Notes: generated by a model not told the origin, from the sequence alone. A stretch of DNA of 64,000 nucleotides from Lateolabrax maculatus (GCA_031216445.1 CM062217.1:24334001-24398000), one strand, 5' to 3'. Numbered from the stretch's first letter, positions 22,341 through 36,856 are shown. Numbers and translations: made by a program.

Positions 22341-25300
22341 ATACGTGCCGTTACGATTGGATTGCCACCCAATTTTCATGTCATTCAAAAAAGCCTGTCA
22401 AAGATCGAATTATTGCCCAAATGAAAGGAAGATTTTTAAAGGAAAAGTCCACCCAGAAACATGTTTACATCAAATGAAGCAGATATTGGTAATGCATGCT
22501 CTGTTTCTTGGTCCAATTCTGTTTTTTGCTTGTGTATTTTTCTTATTTTTGTGGATAACCAGCCAAATGTAAATGAGGTGTCAAGATATTTCCAGCACAG
22601 CCCCAGCACAGTTTGACAGCAGAACATAATTCAGCTATCTGAAACATCTACAGCAGACGTCACATTTTGATCTCAGTCCCTCAGAATGAAAGCAGTGGGT
22701 TATATCCAGAGTTGCCATTTTGCACCAATGTTAAAAAAAAACATACAGGGAGAAATCTAACCTAGACAGGTGTGTGTTGGGGAGGGGGGTGTTATTGCTA
22801 CTATGCCTATTACCTTCTCCACATTGGAAACCTCTAACTGAAGACGAAGTAGATGAGGCAGGCTGAGGAAAAGTGAGCAAACCTAAAAAGGAAAAAAATT
22901 ACTGTCGCCTGGCAACGCCAGCCCACAATTTTTGCTTTGCTTATTGTAGTCTGGCTAGGCTGAATAGGCATATTGCTCGGGAGAGAAGTAATTTCATCCC
23001 GGCTGTACAGACAGAGAATGGATGATTGACAGTTCTCTTCTTCACGCAGACATTAGCAGCTACATCTCATTGGATGAAGGCACGTCTCTCTGAGCTGCCA
23101 TTGGTGCTTTTGACTTTGGAAACATTAGTATGTTTGTTCTAAATTATGTACCAAAATAAGTTTTTAAGGAAATTGGAGGCAAAATTTCAACATTCAGCTG
23201 TAGCAACCAGTGGCGCCAGGTTAAAAATATTCTGGGTGGGCCTGTGCCATATTCAGTCAGTTTAAGTGACCATCCAAACATAGTTTAACACAAACTGCAG
23301 GATACCAGTGCTCTGTGAAATACTCAGTAATTATTTAATGCCAATATTAAAAGCTGAGGTATTTTTACATGGAAACATAAACAGCATATTGCACAAACAC
23401 AAGCTTTCCATTTGCATCTCATTCTGGTGCATTTTATGTCAGATGGACCACAAGCTACTCGCTCTCTGCGTGTGAAGTTGCTCTTTAAATTAAAGTGATC
23501 ACGAAAAGAAAATGTTAAAGCAGGAAACATGAATTGGAAGATGAACTTCACATCAGTGAATTAAATACTAATAATATAATATATCAAATGAATTTGATCC
23601 ATCTTTTTTAAAATTCATTCATCAATTCATTGTTTAAAAAATGAATACAGAAAACCCACAAGCCATGAACTATTGTTATTATATGTGCAGTATGAGAATA
23701 TTTATATTTTATTTATATAGTCTACACTTTCTTCTCTTCCTCTGCTGTGTCAAAAAGTAACTGAAAAAGAATGTACGATGGAAAAGCACTAAAACATTTA
23801 CATTGCAAAAAAGAAAGAATAAGAAAATCAATTATTAATTGGCCCATTTAATAATTTTAATGTTTTGTAATGCATCATTTAAATGCAAATTTCATTAATC
23901 AATTCAGAATTGCTGTTTTAAATGTATCAGTTCTTTGTATCTGGATTAAAAAAGTTTAGAATCTCTCCACTGGCACACTCACACAGACCTGGCCAGATGC
24001 AGTGCAATAACTGTAAATAACTATACCAATAACTGCTCATTATATCAAGAATAACTTACATGAGCATGACTGCATTGAACACTACTTTAAACATCATCAG
24101 TCTAACACTGCTTGTCTTTAGAGAAAAGGTCAGTGACAGACAGTCATCCATGTTGTTCATGCTGCTGTGGTGGAGCAAAAATATGACCACAATTCAGTGA
24201 TGCTGCTGCTGGTGGCACATTTCTAGCTAAATGGTCATTATCATAAATATGTGGGGAAAGTTCTTTTCATTGCTATTACCATGCAGCTTTCCACTGAATA
24301 TTGTCCAGCGAAAAGAGCCAGTCTTGACCCTTATCACCTTCCCAACAGCTAATAGTGCGTAATCATTGATAATTGGCAGCCAGCAGCATTTACAAAAGGG
24401 CCAGTGATTAATGCTAATTAAGAAGGGAAAATGTGTGTGTGTGTGTGTGTGTGTGTGTGTCATGTCATGTGCGAGTGAATATGCTTGTGCCTCTGACCTT
24501 GCCTGTTCTCTGAGCCCGGTCCCAGCAGCTGAGTCCAGCCCTAACAACACAGCCTGCTGCAATCAAATATGCTGCTTTCAAAGGCTGCGGGGCTGCAGCC
24601 TGCCTGCTTAAACACTGCCCCTGCATCACACATGGAGTAAGAAAGAAGAGCTGACAGGGAGAAAGAGGGGTGGTGGGGTAGTGGGGTGGGGGGGAGGGTG
24701 GTCTCTGAACGCCCTGATCTCTCCCATGGATCTGTTGATGTCTCCACTCTCTGAGGAGGAGCGCCGAGTCAGCACAGAATTGAATGACAGACACAGAGAC
24801 AGAGTGAAATCTGGTAGTCTGGGAGTGCATCTCAAAGAGGAGCACACAGGCAGCCTTTTTGTTATGCCACAAGGAAAGCAGATCAGAAGTGCAGCTTATT
24901 TGTAGTTTGGTTTTTCATTTGATACCGACCCCACAGCCGACGCTGGGTGGTGTAGTCTCAGTTTTGGGCTGTATTAATGTAATTAGAATATATGTTTAAA
25001 ATCAGAGAAGAATTCACATGTTGTTTGTATTCCTGTTTTTTAAGCAGATAAATATTGAATAAAGTCAAGAGTCTGAGTCAAGCTATTTGCAGGTGTATGT
25101 ATGTGTATGAACAACATATGTACATTTCGGCCATATACAAAATGTGGCCATCAAACTTAAAACAAAACCCATGTCTTGCAACATGCTTACTTATACCAAC
25201 ATGATGTTTATGACCATATTGTTTGTTTGTTCTGTCTAAATGTGACAAACCTGTGCAGATAGCAGACAGTGATGAGATATCTGGATGAAGTGTTTGGATG

Positions 25301-25559
25301 GAAATATTTTTTCTAGAATAACTAATTATTTACAGTTTTCCTAAAGCTTTATGTGGGTTTCTGTAACCAGGAAACATTCAGAGGCACAGATACATTAACA
25401 GGACAATATAACCCTGATGATACCTGGACATCAGCATGCATGTATAACTATAAATTGTGCAACCCTGACTCCTAAAAATTCTGTTCCTATAGAACTAATC
25501 TGCGCTATCAAATGCGTTTTGGTGGAAATGTAAGTTGCACTCATCAACATAAAGAGGAA
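22341..25559. other. Intronic sequence, partly old repeats, no gene seen
   Basis: 22436-22960 (starting TTTAAAGGAAAAGTCCACCC) looks like a decayed dispersed repeat, not named with confidence. Near 23211 a CAGTGGCGCC..GGGTGGGCC word resembles a hAT terminus without a matching partner. A TG microsatellite is at 24433-24461. Confidence 0.35.
24433..24461 (+). repeat. (TG)14 microsatellite
   Basis: Fourteen uninterrupted TG units ending before catgtcatg. Confidence 0.95.
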
Positions 25560-25835
25560 GAGCTGCAACTGACGATAATTTTTGTTGTCGATTAATCTGC
25601 CGACTATTTTCCCAGCGCCGAGGTGACATCTTCACATATTGAGTTTTGTCTAACCAGTCAGGAAATAGTTGGGAAACCAAACTGCTTCAAATGCTTCTAA
25701 ACAGATTCAATGATGTTAAATAAAGAAAAACAGCAAATCTTCATGTTTAAGAAGCCAAACATGTTTGAAGTTTTTGCTTAACAATTAAACAGTTATCAGA
25801 ACTGTCAATTGGATTAACTAATTTCTTATCTGCAA
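25560..25835 (+). mobile_element. GGGCTGCAACTAACGATTA-family repeat, forward copy
   Basis: Starts GAGCTGCAACTGACGATAATTTT, GATTAATCTGCCGACTATTTT and continues through ACATCTTCACATATTGAGTTTTGTC, AAAGAAAAACAGCAAATC, TTTAAGAAGCCAAAC to a degraded end near AACTAATTTC. This copy keeps the characteristic start of the repeat; the far terminus is lost. Confidence 0.75.
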
Positions 25836-28800
25836 AACATTCACTGTCAACATGTTTTGTTTGTTTCCGTATAATATCTGCTCCTGGCAACTAAATCGTG
25901 ATTAACTTAATTATGGTTATGTTCAGGCAACTCAAATAGACTTTTTCAGTATTTAATCAAAAACCACAATCTTCCTTTTACCATAGTTGAGTGCTTTATC
26001 TCCTCTCAATGACATCTGCCCTGTATAAATGTGTCACACTAACTGGATTGTATTTATATATTATCTGGAAAATATAATGTCAATGAGCATAAACCACAAA
26101 AACATTTTGGCAAAGCAAATTAGTTGTGTATAAATGTATTTTAAAGGGGATGGGACAACATCCTGCTTCTTTGGTTTTACATTTTAGATACTTTAAAGGT
26201 ATAGAATTACAAGTCTCCTTAAAGTGTTTATGCATCCTTTGTTTTTTAAAGTATCTAATATTGCGGTTGCTGTGGTGGTTCTGTATTACATTTCCCAGAG
26301 TTCACCTGACACTTTGTTTACTTTAAATTAACTTTATACAAAACACATATTATTCATATACATCCGATTACATATCCATATACAGATAAATAAATGGATG
26401 AATGGGTTTTCTCTTCTCCCTCTCTTCCTTATTGTACCAATTGTTATTATTGTTAATCCCTTTTCCCCATTTCTTTCCTTTCTTTATTTTTATCTCTTTC
26501 CACAACTGAATATCCTCCCACAAACACACACACATACTTGCGGGCGTAGTACTATAAGAAAAATCTAAATATATCTCTTCAGTTTTACTTAAGCTTATCT
26601 GTATTTTTGTCCTTTGTTTTGTGTTCTGTTCTTGCTGGCTCCCTGTGTTGCCTTGTCATGTCTCAGGTGTGTCTTCCTGTTAATCACTCTTGTCTCGCTA
26701 TTAATTAACACCCCACCCACAAAATAACACCCAAAAAATTTTATGCCAAACACGTTTTTGTGCACCTAACTTCTTTATTTAAAATGCACAGGAAGTCATT
26801 AATCTGAGAACTTGTTCGCTTCAGTAAATTTTAAACAGCTGTGGCGGTGAACAGGTTCCTGCGTCAAGCCTGCGACAAATTACCACAAAGAATTACCATG
26901 ATCGCTGTTGCTATTGGCAACGCAGTTTTCTTAACAGTGCTACACATTCACGTTAAATATGACTGCGATCCTGCACTCCAATAGTGTTTTCAGTGCTTCT
27001 CTGTTTCCTTCAAAGCTTCTACTGTCCACCAGGAAACACTGAACTTCCTCTGCAAAATGTCCATCTTGAAGTTGTCATCTTTGACCTTCACGCTCGGTCA
27101 GCTTACTACTTAATGTCATGAAGAGTGGCAGCCGTGGTGCAATGAACAATCTCTGTCTGAAACTGTCTTTTAAAGCAGGTTAAGAGCCGAATAGGATTTC
27201 TCTACCATGACAGACAAAGATGTTCTCAAGACAGGGCTTTAAAAGGCCTTAATAAAAATATGCTCGCCTCATGTTGGTGTGGACAGCTTTGCCAAAGGTT
27301 TTACTCCATTTCACTGACACTTAACAAGAGCCAGGAGAGGATCCCACTTATTCAACATTACCGCTCCACCGGCGGTCTCATTATCTTCCATAGAGAAACT
27401 GCTCAATGGCTCCCGAGACAGATACAGCATGAGGGGAAGGCAGGTTTCAGCTTTGACAGAGTTAATGCTGTCAAACCAGAGATACTGTATATTTGAAAAA
27501 ATATTCCCAATCTATACATGATGAACATGCATTACAAGTTGATGTAGGTACAATTAGAGCAGCCGCATCCCTAATGACGAGTTCAGATGTAATTCAAGGC
27601 TTCTCCGAGACAGACTTTAGGCCAATATCAACACCTAACAAATTCTGCGAGTGTCTAAAAACAAGCCTTTGGTGGACTGAGCTGAAGAAACAAGGAAGTC
27701 TACACCAACGTTTGGCACAGTGAGTCTTGTCTCGGCCCTGTGGAGCCTGTTTGAAGTAGCTACTGATGCGCTGTTATTTATGCAGAGCAAGACCACAGAG
27801 ACCACAAGCAGAGCGCTGTGTGACCCACATTCGGCAGACTTGAAAGTGCCGTTCATTGCCAAGTTTAACAGAGGGCAAAAGTACACAGAGGGCACGGCTG
27901 TTTCATCTCGGCTGCTCGTCCTGTGCAGCCAGTCTATAAAAATACAGAGCACCTAAATGTTTCTCGAAGGACAGGAAATGAACAATGGTCTGAACAGATA
28001 CGCCAATCTGCTTTAAGGAGGGAAACTTTGTGCTTCTTTTTTGATTTCGGTGACATATTTGGTGTTACAGGGTCATGCTTTGGTATGTAGCTATATACAG
28101 AACACTGGAATACAAATTAGAGATCAGTTTTGTGCCAGAGTTAACATTAAAATCCACAAATATGATAAACATTAACCAAAACATTGCACTTACTCCACCA
28201 CAGGAGCTGTTCTATATTCAGACATTTAATCTGGAAAGGATGCAATGTGCCTTTTAGTAGATAATGAAGCAAAAAGGGTAAATATGTAGAGGTATAGCCA
28301 GTAAAGTAGTAAAGTAGCTTGCAATAAGAATGCAAGTTGAAAGGAAATCTGTTAGCCGCCAATCCTCCTCAAGGAGGAGACAGACAAGAAATACACATTC
28401 CTTTCGCAGATAGGACCACTGACAGGTATTAATTGTATCTTCCTCACTGACTGTACCTATGCATACATAGACAGATACTGATAGAATACTGTACATGATT
28501 GCCAGTTATGACATTTAAGCCCGTTCAACACTGTCTATTAGGTTAATAGTCATGACACTCTGGTTCATTCATATGTGTTAGGTATCATTCAGAAGTGCGA
28601 ATGCCACTCTTTTAAACATGCAAGACTTAGACATGTAATAAACCTAATCAATTCTTTCAAAGAAATTATAACTAGGACAGAATTAAAACCGCAGAAGTCT
28701 AGCATGGGAGGAGGACATTTTTGTGCCATTGACATAGGACGCCGCCGCCCCTTTTACAGAAGACCAAAACAAGAAGAAGCCCAAAGATCACTCTCTTAAC

Positions 28801-29974
28801 TCCTCTTAACTTCACCCGTTTAAGTGTTCTTCTCCGCTGCGTCTCTGCCCTCTGGCCTTTGGGCCATGGGGGTGCAGACAGCTCCCCGCCAGGAACTCAG
28901 CTTCATCCCAAGCTGCACTGGATGTGCTGAAGGCAGGAATCAAGCAAACTTTGAAATCAAGAAACTCAACGCTCAATGCCTGTGGTTTAACACAACAAAA
29001 CTTTGAGACCTGCATACGTAGCCAAGTGGGGGTGCGTGAAGATGTCATCTGCCTGCTCTGAGAGAGAAAGGGAGATGAAGAAAACTGACTCAAGCTGAGT
29101 CACAACATGGGACAGTCTGTCCGAGAAGGCCCGAACATGGAAGGCCCAGGCGAGAAGTGATGCTGCGCCTCCCTCCTCATCCACAGCAACATATCCCCTG
29201 GCGATCTGATCCACCAGGTGGAACTTTACTTTTCCTGTGACAGGGGGTTGATGCTCTAGATTACTAAAAGTAGTCAAGAAGCATTAGGTGAGAACTAGGA
29301 TCTGCCGTCAATATAGTAGTAATTGGGGAAAGTATTTTACTTGTGTTTCCCAACAACCTCTCAGCTGCTGAACGGTGCAATAAAGGGATTTCACTGTAAA
29401 AACCACTAAGTGGTCTCCTGTTTCCACAAATGAAAACATCTTGCCGGGATAAACATTCAGAATAATCTGGTATGAATGATCCTCATTCATTAATTCATTG
29501 ACTATCCTTGTATTGTTTTCATTTTATAAAAAAAATTACTTGATTATGTGGTTTGTGTACATGAAATATTGACAGTCACTGTACAGAAGTCAAGAACTCC
29601 ATAACAACCTGACTGAGACTGAGACTGTATTAATTAGGTTGGCTATACATTGTAACATTTTAATGCCTTTTAAGCCATTCTGCTACAACTGTAACATATT
29701 TCCCTTTGGATTTTATATTTGTAAAAGTTTCAGTTTCTGTACCCAAAGGTACTGTAGTGCTCTTTATTGCCTGTTCAGCAGTGGCAGTGACCACTGCTCA
29801 CTCTATCTACCAAATTCATTATTTCTGTAACATTTAAACCTCCAACCTGCCAAAAAATGTAAAATGCTAAATTTCCTGTAGCAAGAAGACAGCATTAGTT
29901 ACTCAAACAGTTAACATATGTTTACATGTTCCAGAAAAGCGACTTCTTGTGGTCATGGAAATGTGCATTGGCTT
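25836..29974. other. Intronic sequence, no gene seen
   Basis: Mostly unrecognised. Around 25880-26030 there may be another decayed dispersed repeat. A 14-bp perfect inverted repeat is at 26184-26258. 27250-27960 is repeat-free and fairly GC-rich. No exon found. Confidence 0.35.
26184..26258. repeat. Perfect 14-bp inverted repeat, 47-bp spacer
   Basis: TTAGATACTTTAAA at 26184-26197 is the exact reverse complement of TTTAAAGTATCTAA at 26245-26258. It could be the remains of a small MITE or chance in AT-rich DNA. Confidence 0.9.
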
Positions 29975-30270
29975 TTCAGGTATTTGATCAAAAACCAAAG
30001 TATTGGCCACATTGGACCTTTGACCTGATGTTGATGCTAGATGAGATGTAAAAGCCTAAAGTAAGATATTACAGTTCTTCCTCTGGGGACCTAAAATGTC
30101 TGAAAGGAGTTTAATGGCAATCCATCCAAACGTTGTCAAGACATTACAAATCAAGAATGTCAACCGTTTTCCTAGGGGAAAGTCAGAGGGATCCAACACC
30201 TTATGCAGTGGCAAAGCATATGAGTTGCTGAGATATTTCAGTCTGTCAGTCAGTCCGCTAACATGGCTTT
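29975..30270 (+). repeat. Dispersed teleost repeat (CCATCCAATAGTTGTTGAGAC family), forward copy
   Basis: AAAACCAAAGTATTGGCCAC, CTCTGGGGACCTAAAATGTCTG, GGCAATCCATCCAAACGTTG, GTCAACCG, GGAAAGTCAGAGGGATC and GAGATATTTCAGTCTGTCAG are in the order expected. Related to 20535-20780 in inverse orientation. Confidence 0.7.
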
Positions 30271-33200
30271 AAACAAAACGTTTACTTGCTAGTCAAGGAT
30301 TCTGTGACTTGATCAAGAATGAATAGGAAACCCAAAAATTCATTGCGAAAATGACTCACAACATCCAAAAAGTACCATGTTGCAAAGTACAGAACTGGTT
30401 AAAACAACTGGGAAAACAAAGAGGTGTGAATCATATCTTATTGAGCTCAACATCAAGCACACAGCCCAACTTCAACTGCTAAGGATGCTCTCTCTGCCTG
30501 CTCTTTCATGAGAAGTTTGTTCTTGCAGAGGCAACTTGGGACCTTCTCTCTCTGCAAGGATGGGAGTATTGACTCACTTACCTTGGAGGAGATGTTTAGC
30601 TGCAGTTTTTACAAGTGAGTCTGGAACCTAAAGGTTAATCTGAGTGAAGTACAAGACTGAGATATTAAACATCAAGGGGTTTGTTATACAACCTGGCACA
30701 ACTGTTATGTAGTCCGTCCTTTTAAACTTTAATCTAAAAATCTATTTTTGTGTGGTTTCCTGACATGCCGCATAAAAATCTAATCAGTATTATTATGTCA
30801 GACAGTAACAGAGAGCAGCAAAACCTCTTTCCTGATATGTAAATGACACATATTGTAGCAGTAAAGTTTGAAAAGCGCACTTCATCGAGTCGTTTTCCAA
30901 AGGGGTCAGGGAGTCACCTAAACAACTGCTGTGTCGACAGTGCAAACCAGACTTTATTCTCTCTCCCAGTACATCAGAAGCCAATGCTGGCTGGCAGTCA
31001 GAAGGGAATTAATTACACACTCACAGATTCACAGTTCTGACTGCAAACACAATGAGTTCAACACAAACAAACACTGGTCAGCATTCATTCCCTTGGATGA
31101 ATAAAACAACACCAGTCATTATCTACACCTCTTATCTCTCCTTTGTCTCAGCTGCTCCACTTTGCTCAGAAATTGCTGACAGCCTTTATTGTGCAGTTCA
31201 ATATTAGAGACAAAAATGCATCCGATTTCTTTCTCTCAACGATCCTGCTGCCACAAGACACTCAACTATCATTTAACTCACTCCCTCGCTAATGAATAAA
31301 TACATAATGCATCATGGTAATGTTAGGCATTTTCTCTCTGAATAGCCCAGATTGAAATAAATTGGTTATGATTAAACCTATAAAATCCTTCTTTGTCAGG
31401 GCTTGTCTCTGCAATAAACTTAAATGTTTGTTGATGATCAAACAAAAATGCTACTGTGTGATTGTATACCATTGTTGCACAATCAGAAAATGGAAATGAT
31501 TATAGTGCTGCATTCATTTGGTGCTCTCGTAGGCTGAAACACATGAAGCTTTATTATAGAAAGACTAAATGAGTATCATTAGATCCCTTCTAATTTCAAT
31601 CTGCTTGACTGGGAAAAGCAAGGCCTTTGTTTTCAGCTGAATTAACAAAACAGTATCACTTACAAGCCATTTCATAGTTACCCACCTTAATATCAAACAG
31701 ACTAGTAAGAAATGTCACTCCCAGTGTTAGATGCAATTTGAAATTGCAATCAATAACTTTACTCTTTTTGTACTTTCAGTTTGTCTCACAGCAAAGTTCA
31801 CACATACTACAGGCATGACAGGCCGCCATTCATCGTCAATGGAGTTGCCAAATAGTATCCTGGCACCTGCCCAAAGACCCAAAAGTCTTGCTGTGGCGTG
31901 ACATGTAGAAGTTGAGTAAATGTTCATTTTTATTTAAATTTCCTCTGATGTCAGCTGTTAGCGCTGAGTTGACCTGTTACAGCTATGTGCAAAGCTACTT
32001 AAAACAAATGTGGGTGAAGCTGGGGTCTGGGTCTGTCCTGTTAGAACACAGCAAACGCCCAGCATGCATATCTACAAACACACACAGAGTCAAACACCTG
32101 TTTGGTAAATCCCTCCCTTCTGCCATCAGTAGTCCTGCTCATACAGTGAGTGATATTAGGTTGACAATGAATCAGTGTCTGGTCAGACTCAGCAGACATA
32201 GTCTAGAGCTTCAGCCCATGCAGCTGCAGAGCGGCCTCACGCTGCCTTCAGACATACGGATACAAAGAGGTTGGCTGTCTGCAGCCTCTCACTGAAACTG
32301 GAGCTTTTTGCCATGTTAAGTGCTCAGCAATGTCGATGACATTAACACAGTGTGGAAGGGAAAATTTGGACTTATCATGTTGTTTAGTGGCTGTTGCCAT
32401 ATAGTTACTTTCTAATATTGCTAAAATGGTGTAATGATGCACCCAAGCTGGCAAGATTGATTGGCATTGTGGTCCTTTACTTTACGTTAGCTGGAATTGG
32501 AGTTGGTCTCAGTCCCAGCATTGTTCAGCATCCTATTTTTCAGGCTCATGAGGGACACCAGTAAAACAGTACCAACGGCTAGTTCAAGAGCTACTGGTTG
32601 CTGTTTCTGAAAGATAAGATAGGAAAAAAATAACTTTCTTGGAGCAGCACTTGGTACATTTTTGCCTTTTTGAATCTCTTCTGCTGGCTCTTCAATTGAC
32701 AGCGCCTGCCATCCTGCCTCTTCCTACCCGTTTGTATTTGGCTTGCATTTTGGCCACGCCCACACACATCCAGTACGAATTCTCCAATCCTCTTGACTTA
32801 CTATCCAAATTTTTGTTTTAGTTCATTAATCACAAATGATAAAAAAAAAAAATAAAATTCACATTATTATCTGTTAACCACACCTTAAAGGATTATACTG
32901 CAGAAAGCTACACATATGCTTATGCATACAGCAGGTCAGGAAAAAACAAAACTGTGTGACAAGTAACGCTATAAGCACACTATTCCCTCTGCATGCCCTG
33001 CCAGGAAAGTGTGGAAGGTGCAGAATCGGAGATGGTTATGTTTTTTTTCAGCAGAGCAGGGACTCAGATCCTTCAGCTGAAGGAGCTTTGCTCTCACCAG
33101 ACACGCTTCCTGCACACACAGCAATACTGGGGAACTCAAGCCTGATTGGAGAGGACAGGCTGGTCCACTATTGCCAGCAAAGTGTTCAGGATTCGGCATA

Positions 33201-33639
33201 TGCAACGGCGTCCTGGCAGGGACATCGGTCCACTGGGCTCTGATTGGCAGCAGGAGACAGCATGGCTCACTAGCAGCACACCTGATGACAGGGAGGTTCA
33301 GCCAGATAAGGCTGTCTTGATGCTGCCCACATGACAGCCAGCCATAATCATACATTCTTCTGAAAGTGCCGCCTGCACCCTGGGTATATCTACATCAGGC
33401 TGGAGGAAATCACTCTTCAGCCGAACATGGCTCTCTCCAGCTCAGTGGAGTGATGGACGGCCAAGCAGGCAGGACAGCCTGGTGGACAAATAGCTCGCGC
33501 TCGCATGCTCCTCCATCCACAGAGGACATGTGTCAAAAGCAATGCTTGACACCGCGGCTTTGAAGCCTAATGGCATTAGGGTTGTGAGCAGACAGCTGGT
33601 TAGAGAGGGGCACATGGAGCCTAGAGTGCATTATTAAGT
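30271..33639. other. Intronic sequence, no gene seen
   Basis: Mainly unrecognised single-copy-looking sequence, with poly-A near 32841-32851. The CpG-containing part 32990-33560 has several short open frames on both strands but no protein-family similarity. Confidence 0.35.
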
Positions 33640-34110
33640 GTAATGAATGTCAGCGTACCCGGCTCATCCGACACATCAGGTGCCAATTATAGCGGTGGGC
33701 CCTGATTTGGTTCTAAACTCAATGCACCGAGGAGGAATTCCTTTGGCCTAACTGACATCTGCCTCATTAACTCGGAGAAGCAGGAGGAGAAGGCTAGCGA
33801 CCATCCTCGCCTCCAGGCCTCTGTGGGCCTTCACGGGGGCACAGGGACACACATTCTCCCCGCTGCGTCTCCACTGAGCTTACTCCTTACCTATTATTGA
33901 TGAGGTGGAGGGTGAATGGAATATGAATGGGAGACAGCCAGAGTGACATTTGGAGGTGATTAGATACTCTTATGCACCATAGCTGGAGTGTTTGGCAGGG
34001 CAGTTCATTCATTAGTCAACACTGAATAGCGCTTCAAATCTTCACGCATAAAGAGGTAAATAAAGCATTCATGGATATCATTGCCTTGGGCAGCCGGAGC
34101 AAACACTATT
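33640..34110. promoter_or_regulatory. Candidate conserved non-coding block
   Basis: Repeat-free, complex sequence with TGAATGGAATATGAATGGGA-type words, GGTGATTAGATAC and CATTCATTAGTCAA. Comparable in style to deeply conserved developmental enhancers. Not tested by alignment. Confidence 0.28.
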
Positions 34111-34300
34111 GATTTTTCTGGAGTGTTCTAAAATAATGGTCACAGATGTGTCAGGACATTCATCAAACCGTCTCTCAAATCCTCAATGCAGTAAAAAGCC
34201 AATATGCTGCTCTGTTCTCTCAGAGTAATCGGAAATCTGTGCCAGTGTTAGTGGTGACAGTTAGCTACTTGGTACAATATACTCTCATCCAATCACGCAG

Positions 34301-34314
34301 ACACACACACACAC
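34301..34314 (+). repeat. (AC)7 microsatellite
   Basis: Uninterrupted AC dinucleotides before agagcaacc. Confidence 0.9.
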
Positions 34315-36838
34315 AGAGCAACCCCACAAGCACCAGCATTTTTCCTTTCACAGAAAAACAACATGTGCATCTTTCTTAAATGGTACCTTTCAGGCTCCGG
34401 TTTTCAGGGATACACTGTACACAGGGTGGGCTGCACATTGTAATTTAAAATCAGGATTCAATATATTCTTCTCAACAATGCGAAAATTCTCTTCGAGCTG
34501 AAGAATATCTCACCAGCAGATTAATACGTCCAAGTCCATCGCAATCTAAGAGGCCTCAAGGTGCATGTTGTCTACTCTTTCAATAATATGTAATGTACTT
34601 GCCACTATAAAGCACACTGTCTCAAGGCACTGCCAACGGACTCACAATATATTCTTGGTCTGCTTGGTGGCACTGATTATTAGGCCGATACATCACAGTG
34701 AACAACAAAAACAACAACAGGAGGAGAGGGTGACCATAGGGAGTTTTTAGAACTGTCTGCTCTTAGCTGTATTGGAGAAAGTATAACAGGTCAGCTGAGA
34801 GGTGACCAGATCATTTGACCTCAGCTGACCACAAGGGAATGCGTACAGGAAAGGGACAGTGGCTGCCATAATGGAGTGATGTATGCATTGCCTCTGACAT
34901 AAACATCCCTGATCAAATAACCACCCGTCAACAAGGCAATGGAGAGGGGTTGGGTGCAGCATTAAGCTGAGGCACCGGAGATGGTGGTGAAACGTTTTTT
35001 ACTCCGACAAGTCAGACATTTCCACTGTGGAATATTGCCCACAGCGTGCCTTTGGCAATCAAAGCAACATCATATTGTACATGTTTGAGTGACAGAATAA
35101 AGATGAAGCAAGTCTATTGTTCCTATAAAGGGTCATTCCAACAGCTTCAATCAGATTATTCTGCTGTTTGGACTTCTGAGCTGTCAAGATGAATGAGAAT
35201 TTCCTTTCCTACATCTCAGGCAGCGCAGTTTAACAATGACACAAGATTAACTAAATTGCAAAGACTTTTATTCAAGTAGTCTCGCTTTTGCTGAACAACC
35301 CAAACTTCAGCTGTAGAGAAATGTAACATTAACAGCAATATCAGCAATCATAAAGGCTTACTCACCTGATTGACGAATTGGTGGAAGACAACACAGTGCC
35401 CAAAGCATAGCAGAAAGACAAAAAGAGAATGAAAGACATTAGCAACTTATCAGTAGACTCAACACTGGCAAATTACTCCCAATTTAAGAATATGTCACAT
35501 GATCTCATTGAGGTTCTAAGCCTAAGGCACTAAAAAGCTGCATCCAGGACTAAGCAGTGGTATTTTTGCACTGCACTGTAACAAGCAACCCTTTCAAAGC
35601 CCTTGTTGCTCCATCTTGCCCTGGCTGTTGTAACATTTGTACCATCAGCACTCAGCCGCGCCATGACAAGGCCTCTGGAGGTTTACGACCGCCGCCTCTC
35701 TGCTGCAGTCCCAATTAGAAGGCTTCACCTGCCCAGCAGGGGATGGTGTCAGAAGTCTTCCATCTGTCAGACCTTTGCCCGACCGCCGTCATATCACTCT
35801 TCAGACACGCCACCGAGGCCAACAGTGACTGCCTAAGAGCCTTTTGTTTCAATGGCCTTCACGGCTTGCCCGAAATGTTCACCACACTCTGACAGGCTGC
35901 TGCTCTCACTCCTTCAAGGAAGACACATATGGTACCGTAAATACTGTATGTCAGAAAACTCTTGAGTACTCTTCAGTACAAGCATACTCAGATTGAGTGG
36001 GCGGTAGCAAACTCTTGGCAACTTGAGAACAGGGAAGATGGAAAATACTTCGCACAGGTTTGTGGGGCAAGGTTGTGGAAACACTTTTGAGCTCCAATAT
36101 ATCAAAACTGCATCTGTATCCCAGGGTGCCCTAGCTGTTTCTTTACTTCTTTTTAAAATTCTGCTTATTAAATAAAGGGCGGGTCAAGCCAGCAGCTAAC
36201 AGTTCTCCCACCTTCAAATTCATAAGTTTATAGAGGCATTGAGGCCAGCCCAGCCTGGAAGTGGGATTTTGGGTGGTTCTCCGGTCACGACCTAGCGGTG
36301 GGAGCTTGCTCCCAGGGGCCCGTTGGACAGTCCTGGCCGGTGACACATTGATGTATGAGCTCCAGTTTTTGCTCCCTCTCCCCCACAGCACAGAGAAGCA
36401 GGTGTGCTGATCAGTGCCACTTGATCTGTCAGTCGGATGGATAAAAATAGCCTTGGAGATTGAGCTGGGAGCGGGACTCACCTAACTCTTCAGTGGAAAC
36501 TCAATTGACTTTGAAAGGCTCCTATAATGTTCTTGACCACAGTAAATGAGCCAAAGTCTTCTCAAGGTCGAACGTCTTAAATGCGGCACTTGTCTGCCGA
36601 GGAGAACGGAGAAGGCTTGTCTTACCATTAGGTGTTCTGTTAGCTTCAAAGTAAGTCCCTTCCATTAATGTAACATTACCATATAAATCGGTAGTGCACA
36701 GTCAAAGTATTATTCTGAAAATAAGTTTTAGTACTCTGGAATAATTAATTGTCTTTGCTGTATCAGAAACAACATCAAAACTAATACTGTAAATATGATA
36801 AAATAAATGGGGACAACTTGCTTGATGCAATCAAGGTG

Positions 36839-36856
36839 TATATATATATATATATA
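36839..36856 (+). repeat. (TA)9 microsatellite
   Basis: Nine TA units between caaggtg and gcaatc. Confidence 0.9.

Noticed and set aside
23211..23260. CAGTGGCGCC..GGGTGGGCC resembling a hAT terminus
   Set aside because: No partner terminus or target duplication found within several kilobases.
24411..24611. Open frame with Cys-Val repeats
   Set aside because: It is the translation of the (TG)14 microsatellite.
36143..36481. GC-richer open frames on the minus strand that could suggest an exon
   Set aside because: The translation matches no UNC5 region or other known family, and the frame lacks convincing splice sites.
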